From NCBI GenBank assembly GCA_945872325.1, contig CAMBZY010000015.1:1-16395 (forward strand): 16,395 nt of DNA, in the 5' to 3' direction. Of this stretch, positions 7,883 to 15,096 are shown in pieces (positions within the stretch are counted from its first letter, which is position 1; every line of letters begins with the position of its first letter). The position numbers were made by a program, and so were the translations under genes. The DNA is from Candidatus Kuenenia stuttgartensis. Lineage in GTDB: Bacteria > Planctomycetota > Planctomycetia > Isosphaerales > Isosphaeraceae. The notes under the pieces are model-generated. The model was not told the DNA's origin and made no database searches. It worked only from the letters and a program-made list of their open reading frames with translations.

Positions 7883-8356
7883 TCAAACGCTTCGAGGCGG
7901 CTTAAATAATGAATCTAAAACAGGATTCAGAGGAGTTGATTCCTGACTTGTCAAAACCCAAAGCAGGTTATGATCATCATCCCCATTGGTTGCCAAAGCC
8001 GTGCAAACCCATGGCATGGGTGATACAGGAAATTGACTTGACTCATGTTGCGAAAACGGAACAGGGGACTGCGAACGGCACAACGGACCTTCGCAAGCGA
8101 CTCCCTTGAGTCTCCACGCGTCGGAGGTCGGTCCAACGGGTGCGACTGTACCGGTTCCTTCCCACGACATCAGCGACTGATTCCACTCCGGCATGTATCC
8201 CACACGTCCACAGTGCTGAGCCTGTGAAGCATTTGAGAAACCAAAGCTGACCAGACAAACCACCAGCAAACTCATCAAATGGGACCAGCAACGACCACTC
8301 ACGCAGCATAGGCTACGCTTGTTGAATGTCGATGATGATGGCCCTGAGAAAAGCAT
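7883..8356 (-). CDS. Small secreted hypothetical protein with Cys-rich GPxC segment
   Basis: I chose ATG 8354-8356 (157 residues), with AAAGGA about ten bases upstream. The frame is open further to a TTG at 8479 and an ATG at 8419, neither with a good ribosome site. A basic N-region with an uncommon CC pair leads to a hydrophobic core (MSLLVVCLVSFGFS), and a signal-peptidase-I-like site follows in ASQA|Q. The mature protein is about 110 residues, with an early Cys (HCGRVGY), a CEGPLC pair and a later Cys, so disulfides are possible. No known domain is recognised. Short secreted proteins with a C-x-GP-x-C segment are familiar to me from planctomycetes, but I cannot name the family. The gene is divergent from the SGNH hydrolase gene. 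Confidence 0.6.
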   Translation of the reverse strand: MLFSGPSSSTFNKRSLCCVSGRCWSHLMSLLVVCLVSFGFSNASQAQHCGRVGYMPEWNQSLMSWEGTGTVAPVGPTSDAWRLKGVACEGPLCRSQSPVPFSQHESSQFPVSPMPWVCTALATNGDDDHNLLWVLTSQESTPLNPVLDSLFKPPRSV

Positions 8357-8519
8357 CCTTGTAGGATCCTTTTTACGTTTGAGTGAGGAAGTAGCTGTTT
8401 GAGGCGTGGATTCAGACATGCGGCCGGATAAGAAATATCCTTCACATTCCACTGTATCTTTGATATGGATCAAAAACAAGAGGGAATTTTGAAAGATTCG
8501 CGAAATTTAGAAAAAGATC

Positions 8520-8549
8520 TTGGACGAGCTGAGCAAGGTCGATTAAAAT
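8520..8549 (+). promoter_or_regulatory. Putative promoter of the SGNH hydrolase gene
   Basis: TTGGAC (8520-8525) and TAAAAT (8544-8549) are 18 bp apart. Shifting the -10 by one base gives TTAAAA with a 17-bp spacer. A start near 8556 would leave a leader of about 50 nt before the ATG at 8607. Confidence 0.42.
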
Positions 8550-8606
8550 ACCAGTAGAGCCTCCTTCCTCTCAAACGATACAAATCAATTTTTCAGGGAC
8601 CTCTTC

Positions 8607-9320
8607 ATGATACGCGTACCGTTGCGCGCCATGATTGTGACGTTGGCCATTGCCACATGTGGCGCAACAAGCTGGATTGTTGTGGCCCAGCAGCCTCCTG
8701 CGGTCATCCCTGACCCTCAGCGTTTCGAAAAAAATATCTTGGCCTTCGAAAAGCTGGAATCACGAACGGCCCCGCCCACTGGATCACTCTTATTTACCGG
8801 AAGCTCCACGATTCGCGACTGGAGCCATTTGGACACCGATTTTCAAGGCCTGTCAGCTGTCGGACGTGGCTTTGGTGGGAGCCGCCTCACCGATGTCATT
8901 TTTTATCTGGATCGCCTTGTTGCTAAATCAAGCCCACGTGCGATTGTGATTTATGAGGGTGATAACGACCTTCATGAAGGTGTGAGTATTGAAGAACTTA
9001 TGGAGCACTACGACCAGTTTTACAGCAAGCTCAGAACGCGTCTTCCGGAATGCAGGCTTTACGTATTATCCATCAAACCAAGTCCATCCCGCTGGAGGGA
9101 ATGGCCCGTTTCAAGTGAGGCAAATCTGAGGCTGAAATCTTGGTGTGCTTCGAAAAAAGCGACCACTTTTATTGATGTCGCCACACCCATGCTTGACCAA
9201 AATGGTCAACCTCGCAGAGATCTATTCAGCCATGATCGCCTGCACATGAATCGCAAAGGTTATCAGGTCTGGATCGATGTGATGAAACCCTTGATTTTAA
9301 AGGCTGAAGGAAATTCTTAA
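8607..9320 (+). CDS. Exported SGNH/GDSL-family hydrolase
   Basis: This 237-residue protein starts at ATG 8607, with AGGGA eight bases upstream. An N-terminal signal or anchor (about 5-27, ending VVAQQ) points to export. The SGNH blocks are present: block I LFTGSST, with Ser67 the likely nucleophile (G-S-S in place of G-D-S); block II glycine in GRGFGGSR; block III GDND at 118-121 with Asn120; and block V D210-R-L-H213. The blocks identify the fold and a Ser-His-Asp ester hydrolase chemistry. Such enzymes act on acyl or acetyl esters of lipids, polysaccharides or small molecules; the substrate here is not evident. Similar short GDSL proteins are common in planctomycetes. The macro-domain gene follows 23 bp later on the same strand and may be cotranscribed. 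Confidence 0.88.
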   Translation: MIRVPLRAMIVTLAIATCGATSWIVVAQQPPAVIPDPQRFEKNILAFEKLESRTAPPTGSLLFTGSSTIRDWSHLDTDFQGLSAVGRGFGGSRLTDVIFYLDRLVAKSSPRAIVIYEGDNDLHEGVSIEELMEHYDQFYSKLRTRLPECRLYVLSIKPSPSRWREWPVSSEANLRLKSWCASKKATTFIDVATPMLDQNGQPRRDLFSHDRLHMNRKGYQVWIDVMKPLILKAEGNS

Positions 9321-9343
9321 GCGGAGTTCGCAACGGAAAACTG

Positions 9344-9829
9344 ATGAATATTCTGACTGTTCATGGTGATTTGCTCGATCAACCCGTGGAAGTCATCGTA
9401 AATGCCTGGAATCGCAACATCATTCCATGGTGGTTGCTCTTACCGCAAGGCGTCTCAGGCGCGATTAAAAAAAGGGGCGGTCTGGAGCCGTTCCGCGAAC
9501 TGGCCCGTCTCGGACATATTCCGTTGGGTGGTGCCGTAATCACAAGTGCTGGTCGATTACCATTTAAAGCTATCATTCATGTCGCAGGTATCAACCTCTT
9601 TTGGAGATCGTCCAAACAATCCGTCCAGAATTCGGTACAAAACGCCATGAAACTTGTCATCGACCGCGGATATCAATCGGTTGCATTTCCATTGATAGGT
9701 GCTGGCTCAGGTGGAGGCGATCAAGCGACTGTCATGAGCTGGATGACGGAAGAGCTTGGAAAGATCGACTTTGAAGGTCAAATCGTTCTGGTAATTTATG
9801 AGAAACCGAAGAGAATTCCAAAAACCTGA
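9344..9829 (+). CDS. Stand-alone macro-domain protein (ADP-ribose binding)
   Basis: This 161-residue protein is almost entirely one macro domain. Visible elements are the N-terminal GDLLDQPVEVIVNAWN (the strand and loop that bind adenine and the distal ribose), the PQGVSGAIKKRGG segment, PLGGAVITSAGRLP, KAIIHVAG, and the phosphate-binding loop FPLIGAGSGGGD near residue 115. Known for the family: macro domains bind ADP-ribose or its derivatives, and some remove ADP-ribose from proteins or nucleic acids or deacetylate O-acetyl-ADP-ribose. The presence of NAWN in place of the common NAAN is a variation I also associate with a bacterial subgroup. No ADP-ribosyltransferase or NAD-consuming partner is visible nearby. 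The start ATG has only a weak GGA upstream. Confidence 0.88.
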   Translation: MNILTVHGDLLDQPVEVIVNAWNRNIIPWWLLLPQGVSGAIKKRGGLEPFRELARLGHIPLGGAVITSAGRLPFKAIIHVAGINLFWRSSKQSVQNSVQNAMKLVIDRGYQSVAFPLIGAGSGGGDQATVMSWMTEELGKIDFEGQIVLVIYEKPKRIPKT

Positions 9830-9830
9830 T

Positions 9831-9859
9831 TTGAAATCGATTTATCGTAAACATTTAAT
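9831..9859 (+). promoter_or_regulatory. Candidate promoter upstream of the EEP-family gene
   Basis: TTGAAA (9831-9836) and TTTAAT (9854-9859) are 17 bp apart, directly behind the macro gene's stop. A second possible -10 (TGG TATATT, 9868-9876) lies 12 bp on, with no good -35. Either would leave a long leader containing the hairpin at 9901-9927. Confidence 0.35.
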
Positions 9860-9900
9860 ACGATGTATGGTATATTAAGTGCAAAGGGCTGGGTGTCACG

Positions 9901-9927
9901 ACCGATATGAAGAAGCTTTTTATCGGT
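9901..9927 (+). repeat. Inverted repeat (hairpin) in the intergenic leader
   Basis: ACCGATA (9901-9907) is a perfect inverted match to TATCGGT (9921-9927). The inner bases GAAG and CTTT extend the stem across one T-T mismatch, leaving a 3-nt loop. No T run follows, so it does not look like a standard terminator. It could be a leader structure or a regulator site. Confidence 0.5.
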
Positions 9928-10051
9928 AGCGATTGCCCATCCCAATCTTCCTCTGATGCTCGAATAAGAAATCAGAAATCTGGTCAGAAAAACCGAGTCT
10001 ATACTCATCTTGTTCCCAATCAACCTGCAAAACACGTGTATCCAGCGAATC

Positions 10052-11017
10052 ATGTCTAAATCGTCATCCATTCAATTCCTGGTATTACGCCTCGCAAGCC
10101 TCTTCCATGCAGGCGTTTTTCTTGCTCTGGCAGGCTCTCTCATCGGCTTTTTTGGCTCTCTGCACTTTTTTTTAGACCTCTTCAGCAATTTTCGATTGAG
10201 CTACGCCGCCGCCCTCGCCCTCGGGTTTATTCTCGCTGCATTTACTAAAAAACGTCGACTGGCTTATCTATGGGCTGTTGGCTTTATCATCAACGCTGCA
10301 CCGATTGCGCCGTTTTTCGTACCGCCGCAGACACAAATAAGCCCTACCGACACGCCTCTCCGCATCATGTTCGTCAACGTCCTGCGGAAGAATCCTGATA
10401 AACAAGCCGTGATTGATGCGATTCTCAAAGCCGATCCTGATATCGTTGTGGCTGTTGAGGTTGATGAACTTTGGGGCGATGCCCTCACCTCAGGCCTGGC
10501 CAGCCAGTGGCCTCATTCAAAAGTGGCGGACAGGTCTGACAACTTTGGAATTGCAATTTTCAGTCGTAAGCCACTTTTAAATATCAACGTTTTTGAAAGC
10601 CCTGGAAATTACGTTGCAAGTCTTCGCGCTGAGTTGCAATTGGGAAATCACACCACCGTGATTTATGGTACCCACCCGTTCCCTCCCATGTCTCAATTCA
10701 CTCACGATGGCTGGCAAGTGCATATGGCTGATCTCGCAAACCGGATCCTTAATGAAAAAGAGCCCGTTATTTTAGTCGGCGATTTCAACAGCACTCCATG
10801 GTCTTCCAATTATCGCTGGTTTATGAAACGCACAAAACTTGTCGATAGCCAGAAAGGCTTTGGCCCACAGTCAAGCTGGCCTACCGAACTGCCCTATCTG
10901 GGCATCCCTATTGATCATATTGTAACTTCACCTGATATTACCACAATACGTCGCAAAATCGGCGGGCACAACGGGTCAGATCATCGACCTGTGATTGCTG
11001 ATCTGATGATTCCTTAA
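10052..11017 (+). CDS. Membrane-anchored endonuclease/exonuclease/phosphatase-family protein
   Basis: I chose ATG 10052 (321 residues) over an in-frame TTG at 10010; neither has a clear ribosome site. The N-terminal third has about three hydrophobic segments (about 11-40, 50-66, 71-90). The rest is an EEP domain of the DNase I/exonuclease III/phosphodiesterase superfamily: FVNVL (Asn109), VAVEVDE with the metal-binding Glu136, GTHP with His208, GDFNSTPW with Asp244 and Asn246, GIPIDHI with Asp288, and SDHRP with Asp310-His311. The full metal and catalytic set is therefore present. Membrane-anchored EEP proteins are widespread in bacteria; whether this one cuts nucleic acid, phospholipid or another phosphodiester cannot be told from sequence. 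Its stop codon overlaps that of the convergent zinc-ribbon/PH gene. Confidence 0.88.
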   Translation: MSKSSSIQFLVLRLASLFHAGVFLALAGSLIGFFGSLHFFLDLFSNFRLSYAAALALGFILAAFTKKRRLAYLWAVGFIINAAPIAPFFVPPQTQISPTDTPLRIMFVNVLRKNPDKQAVIDAILKADPDIVVAVEVDELWGDALTSGLASQWPHSKVADRSDNFGIAIFSRKPLLNINVFESPGNYVASLRAELQLGNHTTVIYGTHPFPPMSQFTHDGWQVHMADLANRILNEKEPVILVGDFNSTPWSSNYRWFMKRTKLVDSQKGFGPQSSWPTELPYLGIPIDHIVTSPDITTIRRKIGGHNGSDHRPVIADLMIP

Positions 11018-11904
11018 TTCTGCTTTGCCGAAGCAATTGCCAGTCGGACTGCGGAAGCGACTGCGATTGGCTGATCCACTGAAGTCAGGCGGATGTGCGT
11101 TCCGTCAGCATAAACATGCACTGTTCCGAATCCGAACCAGCGTCCAAATAGGTGCTGGCGAATGGACAGGCCTGAAATGGAGGAATTATTTACCTCGTTT
11201 ACGTTCAAAGAGACCAGTCCTGAACGTGTGACAATGCGCATATTTGTGATTGTATTTCGACGTCTCATCAGCATCATCAAGGGGATCAGGGTTGGCAAAA
11301 CCATCATTGCAAACAGGTAAATCAGCGAGATCAATGTTCCGCCTAAAGCCAGCCCTGGTCGATTTACAAAGTCGTTTCGGCCCGTCACTATGATACCAAT
11401 AATGGTCATCAGCCAGAATAAAACCATGATCCCTGTGATGATCTGTAAAGCCACAATCGCAGCAGTCGCTGGCCCGAACTGCATTAAGACTTTCTCGCCT
11501 GGGTTCAATGTCATCGAAATATAATCGTCGGCAATATATCTCTGGTCTTTTACACCAGGATTAAAATCGCTATGGTCAAGGTCGATTGGGACTGCACTTG
11601 ACCTGGGTTCCACTTCGGGTGCTCGCGATGGATCCCGTCTGGGCCTGTAAACTGGCTCTGGCTCAGGTTGTATTTGAGGTTCTACAGGAACTGGCCGAGA
11701 TTGTTCGAGCCTTCGTTTCGACTGCGTTTCCAGGTATGCACGATAAACCTCGTCTCCTGGAACCGTAAATTTCCCTGAACAATACGAACATCGCTCGAAC
11801 GACCCAATTTGCTCGACCCGATTCTTCAATTCAGCCTGACAATGCGGGCAGTCAAAAGCAATAAATAATTCGCCTTTCGCATTTTTCCTGAGTTTCATTG
11901 GCAT
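11014..11904 (-). CDS. Zinc-ribbon and PH-domain (bPH2/DUF304-like) membrane protein
   Basis: This 296-residue protein starts at ATG 11902-11904; AGGGGA follows hemA's stop codon directly and lies seven bases before the start. Order of parts: a zinc ribbon with C19-P-H-C22 and C39-S-Y-C42; a proline- and charge-rich linker (about 60-120); two membrane helices (about 146-173 and 185-213); and a C-terminal beta domain with TNMRIVTRSGL and FGFGTVHVYADG, as in bacterial PH (DUF304) domains. The zinc ribbon and PH domain probably lie on the cytoplasmic face with a hairpin of two helices in the membrane (inference). The starting position 13 bp behind hemA suggests cotranscription, but no heme-related role is shown by its sequence. 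Confidence 0.82.
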   Translation of the reverse strand: MPMKLRKNAKGELFIAFDCPHCQAELKNRVEQIGSFERCSYCSGKFTVPGDEVYRAYLETQSKRRLEQSRPVPVEPQIQPEPEPVYRPRRDPSRAPEVEPRSSAVPIDLDHSDFNPGVKDQRYIADDYISMTLNPGEKVLMQFGPATAAIVALQIITGIMVLFWLMTIIGIIVTGRNDFVNRPGLALGGTLISLIYLFAMMVLPTLIPLMMLMRRRNTITNMRIVTRSGLVSLNVNEVNNSSISGLSIRQHLFGRWFGFGTVHVYADGTHIRLTSVDQPIAVASAVRLAIASAKQN

Positions 11905-11917
11905 TTTATGATCCCCT

Positions 11918-13279
11918 TCAATCTGAAACCTTGTTTTTTGGTCCAGAATTCAACTTTCGGCCTGTATTTCTACGATATGCGAATCCCTGACCAAGTCCAA
12001 ATAGATGGCCCACAGCGGCTGGAAGAGAGAGTTGCATTTCGTTTGGAGATTTTGCATTTGATCTCAATGCCGCCCTCGGCTCATGCAAAAGCTGATTCTG
12101 AAGCCGATGAGCCATCAACTCAATGGCTTTACGATCTTTTTCCGAGACATTGGAGAGCTTTGAAAACAGAGCTTCGAGCTCGACTTCACGAATCTGGTCG
12201 GCATGATCGCCAAGGTTCTTTAAAACACTTGAAGCGTGCCTTTGATGCCTGAGTGCGGCCAGACAGTTCGCGGTTTCTGTTTCAATCAAATTCTGAGCTG
12301 CATTTAAACCCCCGCGTCGCTGAGCCATATTGCGTTCGACCTGGCTCTTTAAATCATCGACATTATAAAGCATGACCTGATTAAGCTGGCCAATCCGGTC
12401 GTCAAAATCACGAGGCAGGGCGATGTCGAGAATTAATGCAAGCCGGTATCGACGAGCCTTCTGAATTCGGGCGTAAACGTCCTTCTTCATGATCGGCTCA
12501 GCGCTCGCAGTCGTGCTGACCACAACGTCTGCATCCACCAAAGCCTGGCTTAACTGATCGTAGCCTAATGCAATTCCTCCGAATTGTTCGGCAAGTTGCT
12601 GGCCACGTGCTAAAGAGCGATTCACAACCACCACTCTGCCTGGCTTCAGCCCCATCAAGTGCGTTAATGCAAGTTCAGCCATTTTACCGGCACCAATAAC
12701 AAGCACTGTTTTATCGTCGAACCTGTCAAAAACTTCGCGGGCCAGATCGACCGCCACGCTGGCGACAGAGAGTTTTCCTACCCCAAGGCCGGTGTTTTCC
12801 CGGACCTTTTTACCGACCTTCAAGGCATGTTGAAATACGGAGTGCAAAATCCAGCCGACACTCTGGGCACTGGCAGCAGTTTGATAAGCGTCACGCACCT
12901 GACCAAGAATCTGGCCTTCGCCCAACACCAGGCTCTCCACTGAGCTTGAAACGCGAAACAGGTGGCCGACGACTCCTTCGTCATTATAAATCGAAATATG
13001 GGCCTGCAATTCACGCGGATTGAGGCCATGAAAATCAGCCAGAAATTCCGATAGTGCTATTCCATCAAGCTTTGGGAGTGCTGGATCAGCGTGTTGAATG
13101 TCCGTGGCTGAATAGATTTCCACGCGATTGCATGTGGAAAGAATGGTAAATTCATAGCCTGGAAATTGGCTGCGAAGCCGGCGCAAGGCTTCAGCCAGCC
13201 TCTCAGCCGACATAGCAACAGCTTCACGCAGAGCAGCAGGCGTTTTTGTGTGGTCAAGGCCAATCGCGACAAGCCTCAC
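11918..13279 (-). CDS. hemA: Glutamyl-tRNA reductase
   Basis: This enzyme reduces glutamyl-tRNA(Glu) with NADPH to glutamate-1-semialdehyde, the first committed step of tetrapyrrole (heme) synthesis by the C5 pathway; it works as a cytoplasmic dimer. The 453 residues show GLDHTKTP at the N-terminus, the catalytic Cys50 in STCNRVE, H105 and ESLVLGEGQILGQV, the NADPH-binding VLVIGAGKM at about 192-200, and the C-terminal dimerisation helix with HRLQNQLLHEP. A tail of about 20 residues follows the LFGLG segment, a little longer than usual. The GTG start (13277-13279) overlaps the upstream gene's stop as GTGA, and GGGAGG lies nine bases upstream, so translation is probably coupled. Presence of hemA implies the organism makes 5-aminolevulinate by the glutamate route. 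Confidence 0.97.
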   Translation of the reverse strand: MRLVAIGLDHTKTPAALREAVAMSAERLAEALRRLRSQFPGYEFTILSTCNRVEIYSATDIQHADPALPKLDGIALSEFLADFHGLNPRELQAHISIYNDEGVVGHLFRVSSSVESLVLGEGQILGQVRDAYQTAASAQSVGWILHSVFQHALKVGKKVRENTGLGVGKLSVASVAVDLAREVFDRFDDKTVLVIGAGKMAELALTHLMGLKPGRVVVVNRSLARGQQLAEQFGGIALGYDQLSQALVDADVVVSTTASAEPIMKKDVYARIQKARRYRLALILDIALPRDFDDRIGQLNQVMLYNVDDLKSQVERNMAQRRGGLNAAQNLIETETANCLAALRHQRHASSVLKNLGDHADQIREVELEALFSKLSNVSEKDRKAIELMAHRLQNQLLHEPRAALRSNAKSPNEMQLSLPAAVGHLFGLGQGFAYRRNTGRKLNSGPKNKVSD

Positions 13280-14163
13280 GGAGTTCGGCCTCCCGTAACC
13301 CCTCGCGTGGTTTCATCCATCTTTGTGCCACCATGAGCCGTCGGTACAAGCCATCCGACGCCGACCCAGGTGAAGACCAGAAATCCAAATGCAAGGCTGG
13401 TCAACCACATCACCCTTTGACCACGCATCGCAGGCCGAAAGCGGGCGTGCAAGAGGGCTGCAAAAACACACCACATTGCGGCTGCGCTGAGGAGTTTAGG
13501 GTCTGTCCAGGAAATACCGATTCCCTGCGATGATCGGCCCATGGTGTAATTCAGCATCACTCCAATAAAAAGGCCAAATGTCAGCATGGGAAATGAAAGT
13601 GTGATTGCAATACGATTAATACGTTCTGACTGTTCCAGACTTGGCAATGTCAAACCCGTTCGCGATGGCTGCTTGCGTTTCAATCGCCGGCTTTGTACGC
13701 CGTACATAAGCCCGGCTGCAAATGCAACAAAGGTGAATACCGCACCTCCCATCAAAAGAATTCCATGTGTCGCACCCCAAAACCGCGCAGGACCACCCCA
13801 GTCGGACGACCATGCTCCGCGAGGTGCAACCAGCCCGCCCATAATCACCACGGCCAACACCAGAGGGGTGAGAAAAAGTCCTATGGCAGAAGGCTTTGGA
13901 GATGTGACCAGCAAATACAATTCCATGGCAGCAAGAATCCATGCCAGCAGAAGCATGGAATCAAACATGGTGGAGACTGGAAACCGACCTTCGGATATCC
14001 CATGATTGATCAGATAAACGGCATGGACAAGCCATCCGAGGCCCAAAAATCCGACAACGGCTCTCCACGATGCCCGACCGCCCCAGCGAACTCTGGAAAG
14101 GTCAGCAATCAATGAGAGTGCGTAAGTTCCGCCAAAGCAGAGTAGTGAAAGTCTGTCAATCAT
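13276..14163 (-). CDS. ccsA: CcsA/HemX-family cytochrome c assembly-like membrane protein
   Basis: This 295-residue protein with about eight membrane helices starts at ATG 14161-14163, with GGAG seven to eight bases upstream. Conserved features of the CcsA/HemX family are visible: H47 in LVHAVYL, the segment WGATHGILL with H133, and ISWTDPKLLSAAAMWCVFAALLHAR with H239, a degenerate form of the WxWDPKE block. A full tryptophan-rich WWD heme-handling block is not evident, which is nearer to HemX than to true CcsA. CcsA proteins carry heme across the membrane in System II cytochrome c maturation; HemX affects glutamyl-tRNA reductase levels in Bacillus. Its position directly before hemA, with coupled GTGA overlap, fits either role. 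The symbol is tentative. Confidence 0.82.
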   Translation of the reverse strand: MIDRLSLLCFGGTYALSLIADLSRVRWGGRASWRAVVGFLGLGWLVHAVYLINHGISEGRFPVSTMFDSMLLLAWILAAMELYLLVTSPKPSAIGLFLTPLVLAVVIMGGLVAPRGAWSSDWGGPARFWGATHGILLMGGAVFTFVAFAAGLMYGVQSRRLKRKQPSRTGLTLPSLEQSERINRIAITLSFPMLTFGLFIGVMLNYTMGRSSQGIGISWTDPKLLSAAAMWCVFAALLHARFRPAMRGQRVMWLTSLAFGFLVFTWVGVGWLVPTAHGGTKMDETTRGVTGGRTP

Positions 14164-14388
14164 TCAATTGCTCCACCGTTGATTGGCGAAATTTCCTCAA
14201 CCTACTTGTCACCAAAGGATTGAGTCATTGGCTGACCATTTTTACAGTTGCACGGACGATGTTGAAAACAAGGTTTCGCCAACTTGTTTCGATCACTTCA
14301 GCCGAGACAGATCTTAACACATCCGAAGCCATCTGGACAACTTGCCCGGTCCCGAAACCACTCCAATCATCTTCAAATCAGCCATAAA
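14164..14388 (-). other. Intergenic stretch with possible small ORF (14225-14332)
   Basis: The 225 bp between the proline-rich protein gene and the ccsA-like gene hold no large gene. On the minus strand an ATG at 14330-14332 opens a 35-codon frame ending at TGA 14225-14227. It lacks a ribosome site. The same frame is open about 16 codons upstream, to just after a TGA, and its residues look protein-like (an amphipathic run ending VRATVKMVSQ). It may be a small gene, a remnant, or chance. Confidence 0.25.
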
Positions 14389-15042
14389 TCAGTAAGAATA
14401 TCGGACCTGATCCGGTTGCCCGAACCAGCCCCGACGGATGTGAATCACCGGCGGTGATGTCGCATACGAACCATTTTGCAACTGCAAAAAACCCAGTGGA
14501 CTCTGACCCTTTGGCAAGCTCATCCAACCTGAACTACTGTAATGCACTGGTTTTAGGGGATTCGCTGGATAGAGCTGAGGCTGAACTTGAATCGGCACGA
14601 ATACCACAGGCTGTGCTGGTGGATAGGTCACAGGCGCTGGATCCGGGTTGACCGATGGCCGAAATGGGGAAGGCACAGGCGTGACGGCTGGAGGGGTCAC
14701 AACGGGCGGTTTTGGCAGGGGCGAATTGGTTTTAATCGCTTTCAGAACCTGAGCGGTTGTGGCTTTAACATCTGCATCAAATGCAGGGCTCAATGGAGCT
14801 TCGGGATTGGTCGGATCGACGGCCTGAGCATATTCATTTCGGACATAAGTCTCGATCAGTTTTTGAATATCAGACTGGGAATGACCCTGCTGAATCATGG
14901 CCTGACCAACACGCTCAGCGTTTTTTTCAATCTGAGCCTGGTCCTGAGTGCTGATTTTGCCTGACTGAGCCATCGCCAGACTGGCCCCTATCAGCATAAG
15001 GGTCAAGGCTTTGGAAAGTGTCGGGATCGAATGAAGTTGCAT
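14389..15042 (-). CDS. Proline-rich secreted hypothetical protein
   Basis: This 217-residue protein starts at ATG 15040-15042, with no clear ribosome site. A signal peptide (basic Lys11, hydrophobic core 12-22) ends in SLAMA|Q, giving a predicted cleavage after Ala25. A charged, probably helical segment (about 30-100, QAQIEKNAERVGQAM-like) follows, then a Pro/Val-rich stretch (about 108-170), then an aromatic- and glycine-rich tail ending RRGWFGQPDQVRYSY. I recognise no known domain or catalytic motif. The proline-rich part may act as a flexible spacer in the envelope (inference). It lies 54 bp after the C1 peptidase gene on the same strand, so cotranscription is possible. The true function is unknown. 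Confidence 0.72.
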   Translation of the reverse strand: MQLHSIPTLSKALTLMLIGASLAMAQSGKISTQDQAQIEKNAERVGQAMIQQGHSQSDIQKLIETYVRNEYAQAVDPTNPEAPLSPAFDADVKATTAQVLKAIKTNSPLPKPPVVTPPAVTPVPSPFRPSVNPDPAPVTYPPAQPVVFVPIQVQPQLYPANPLKPVHYSSSGWMSLPKGQSPLGFLQLQNGSYATSPPVIHIRRGWFGQPDQVRYSY

Positions 15043-15096
15043 TTGAGTGTACCAGACTTTCAGGAATCAGGGCGAATATGAAAAACGAGTAAAGGC

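Noticed and set aside
9796..10071. Minus-strand open frame of 91 codons across the macro/EEP spacer
   Set aside because: It overlaps the ends of two well-supported plus-strand genes and has no family signature.
13246..14115. Plus-strand open frames opposite the ccsA-like gene
   Set aside because: Their composition is unnatural and the minus strand has a family-typical multi-helix protein.
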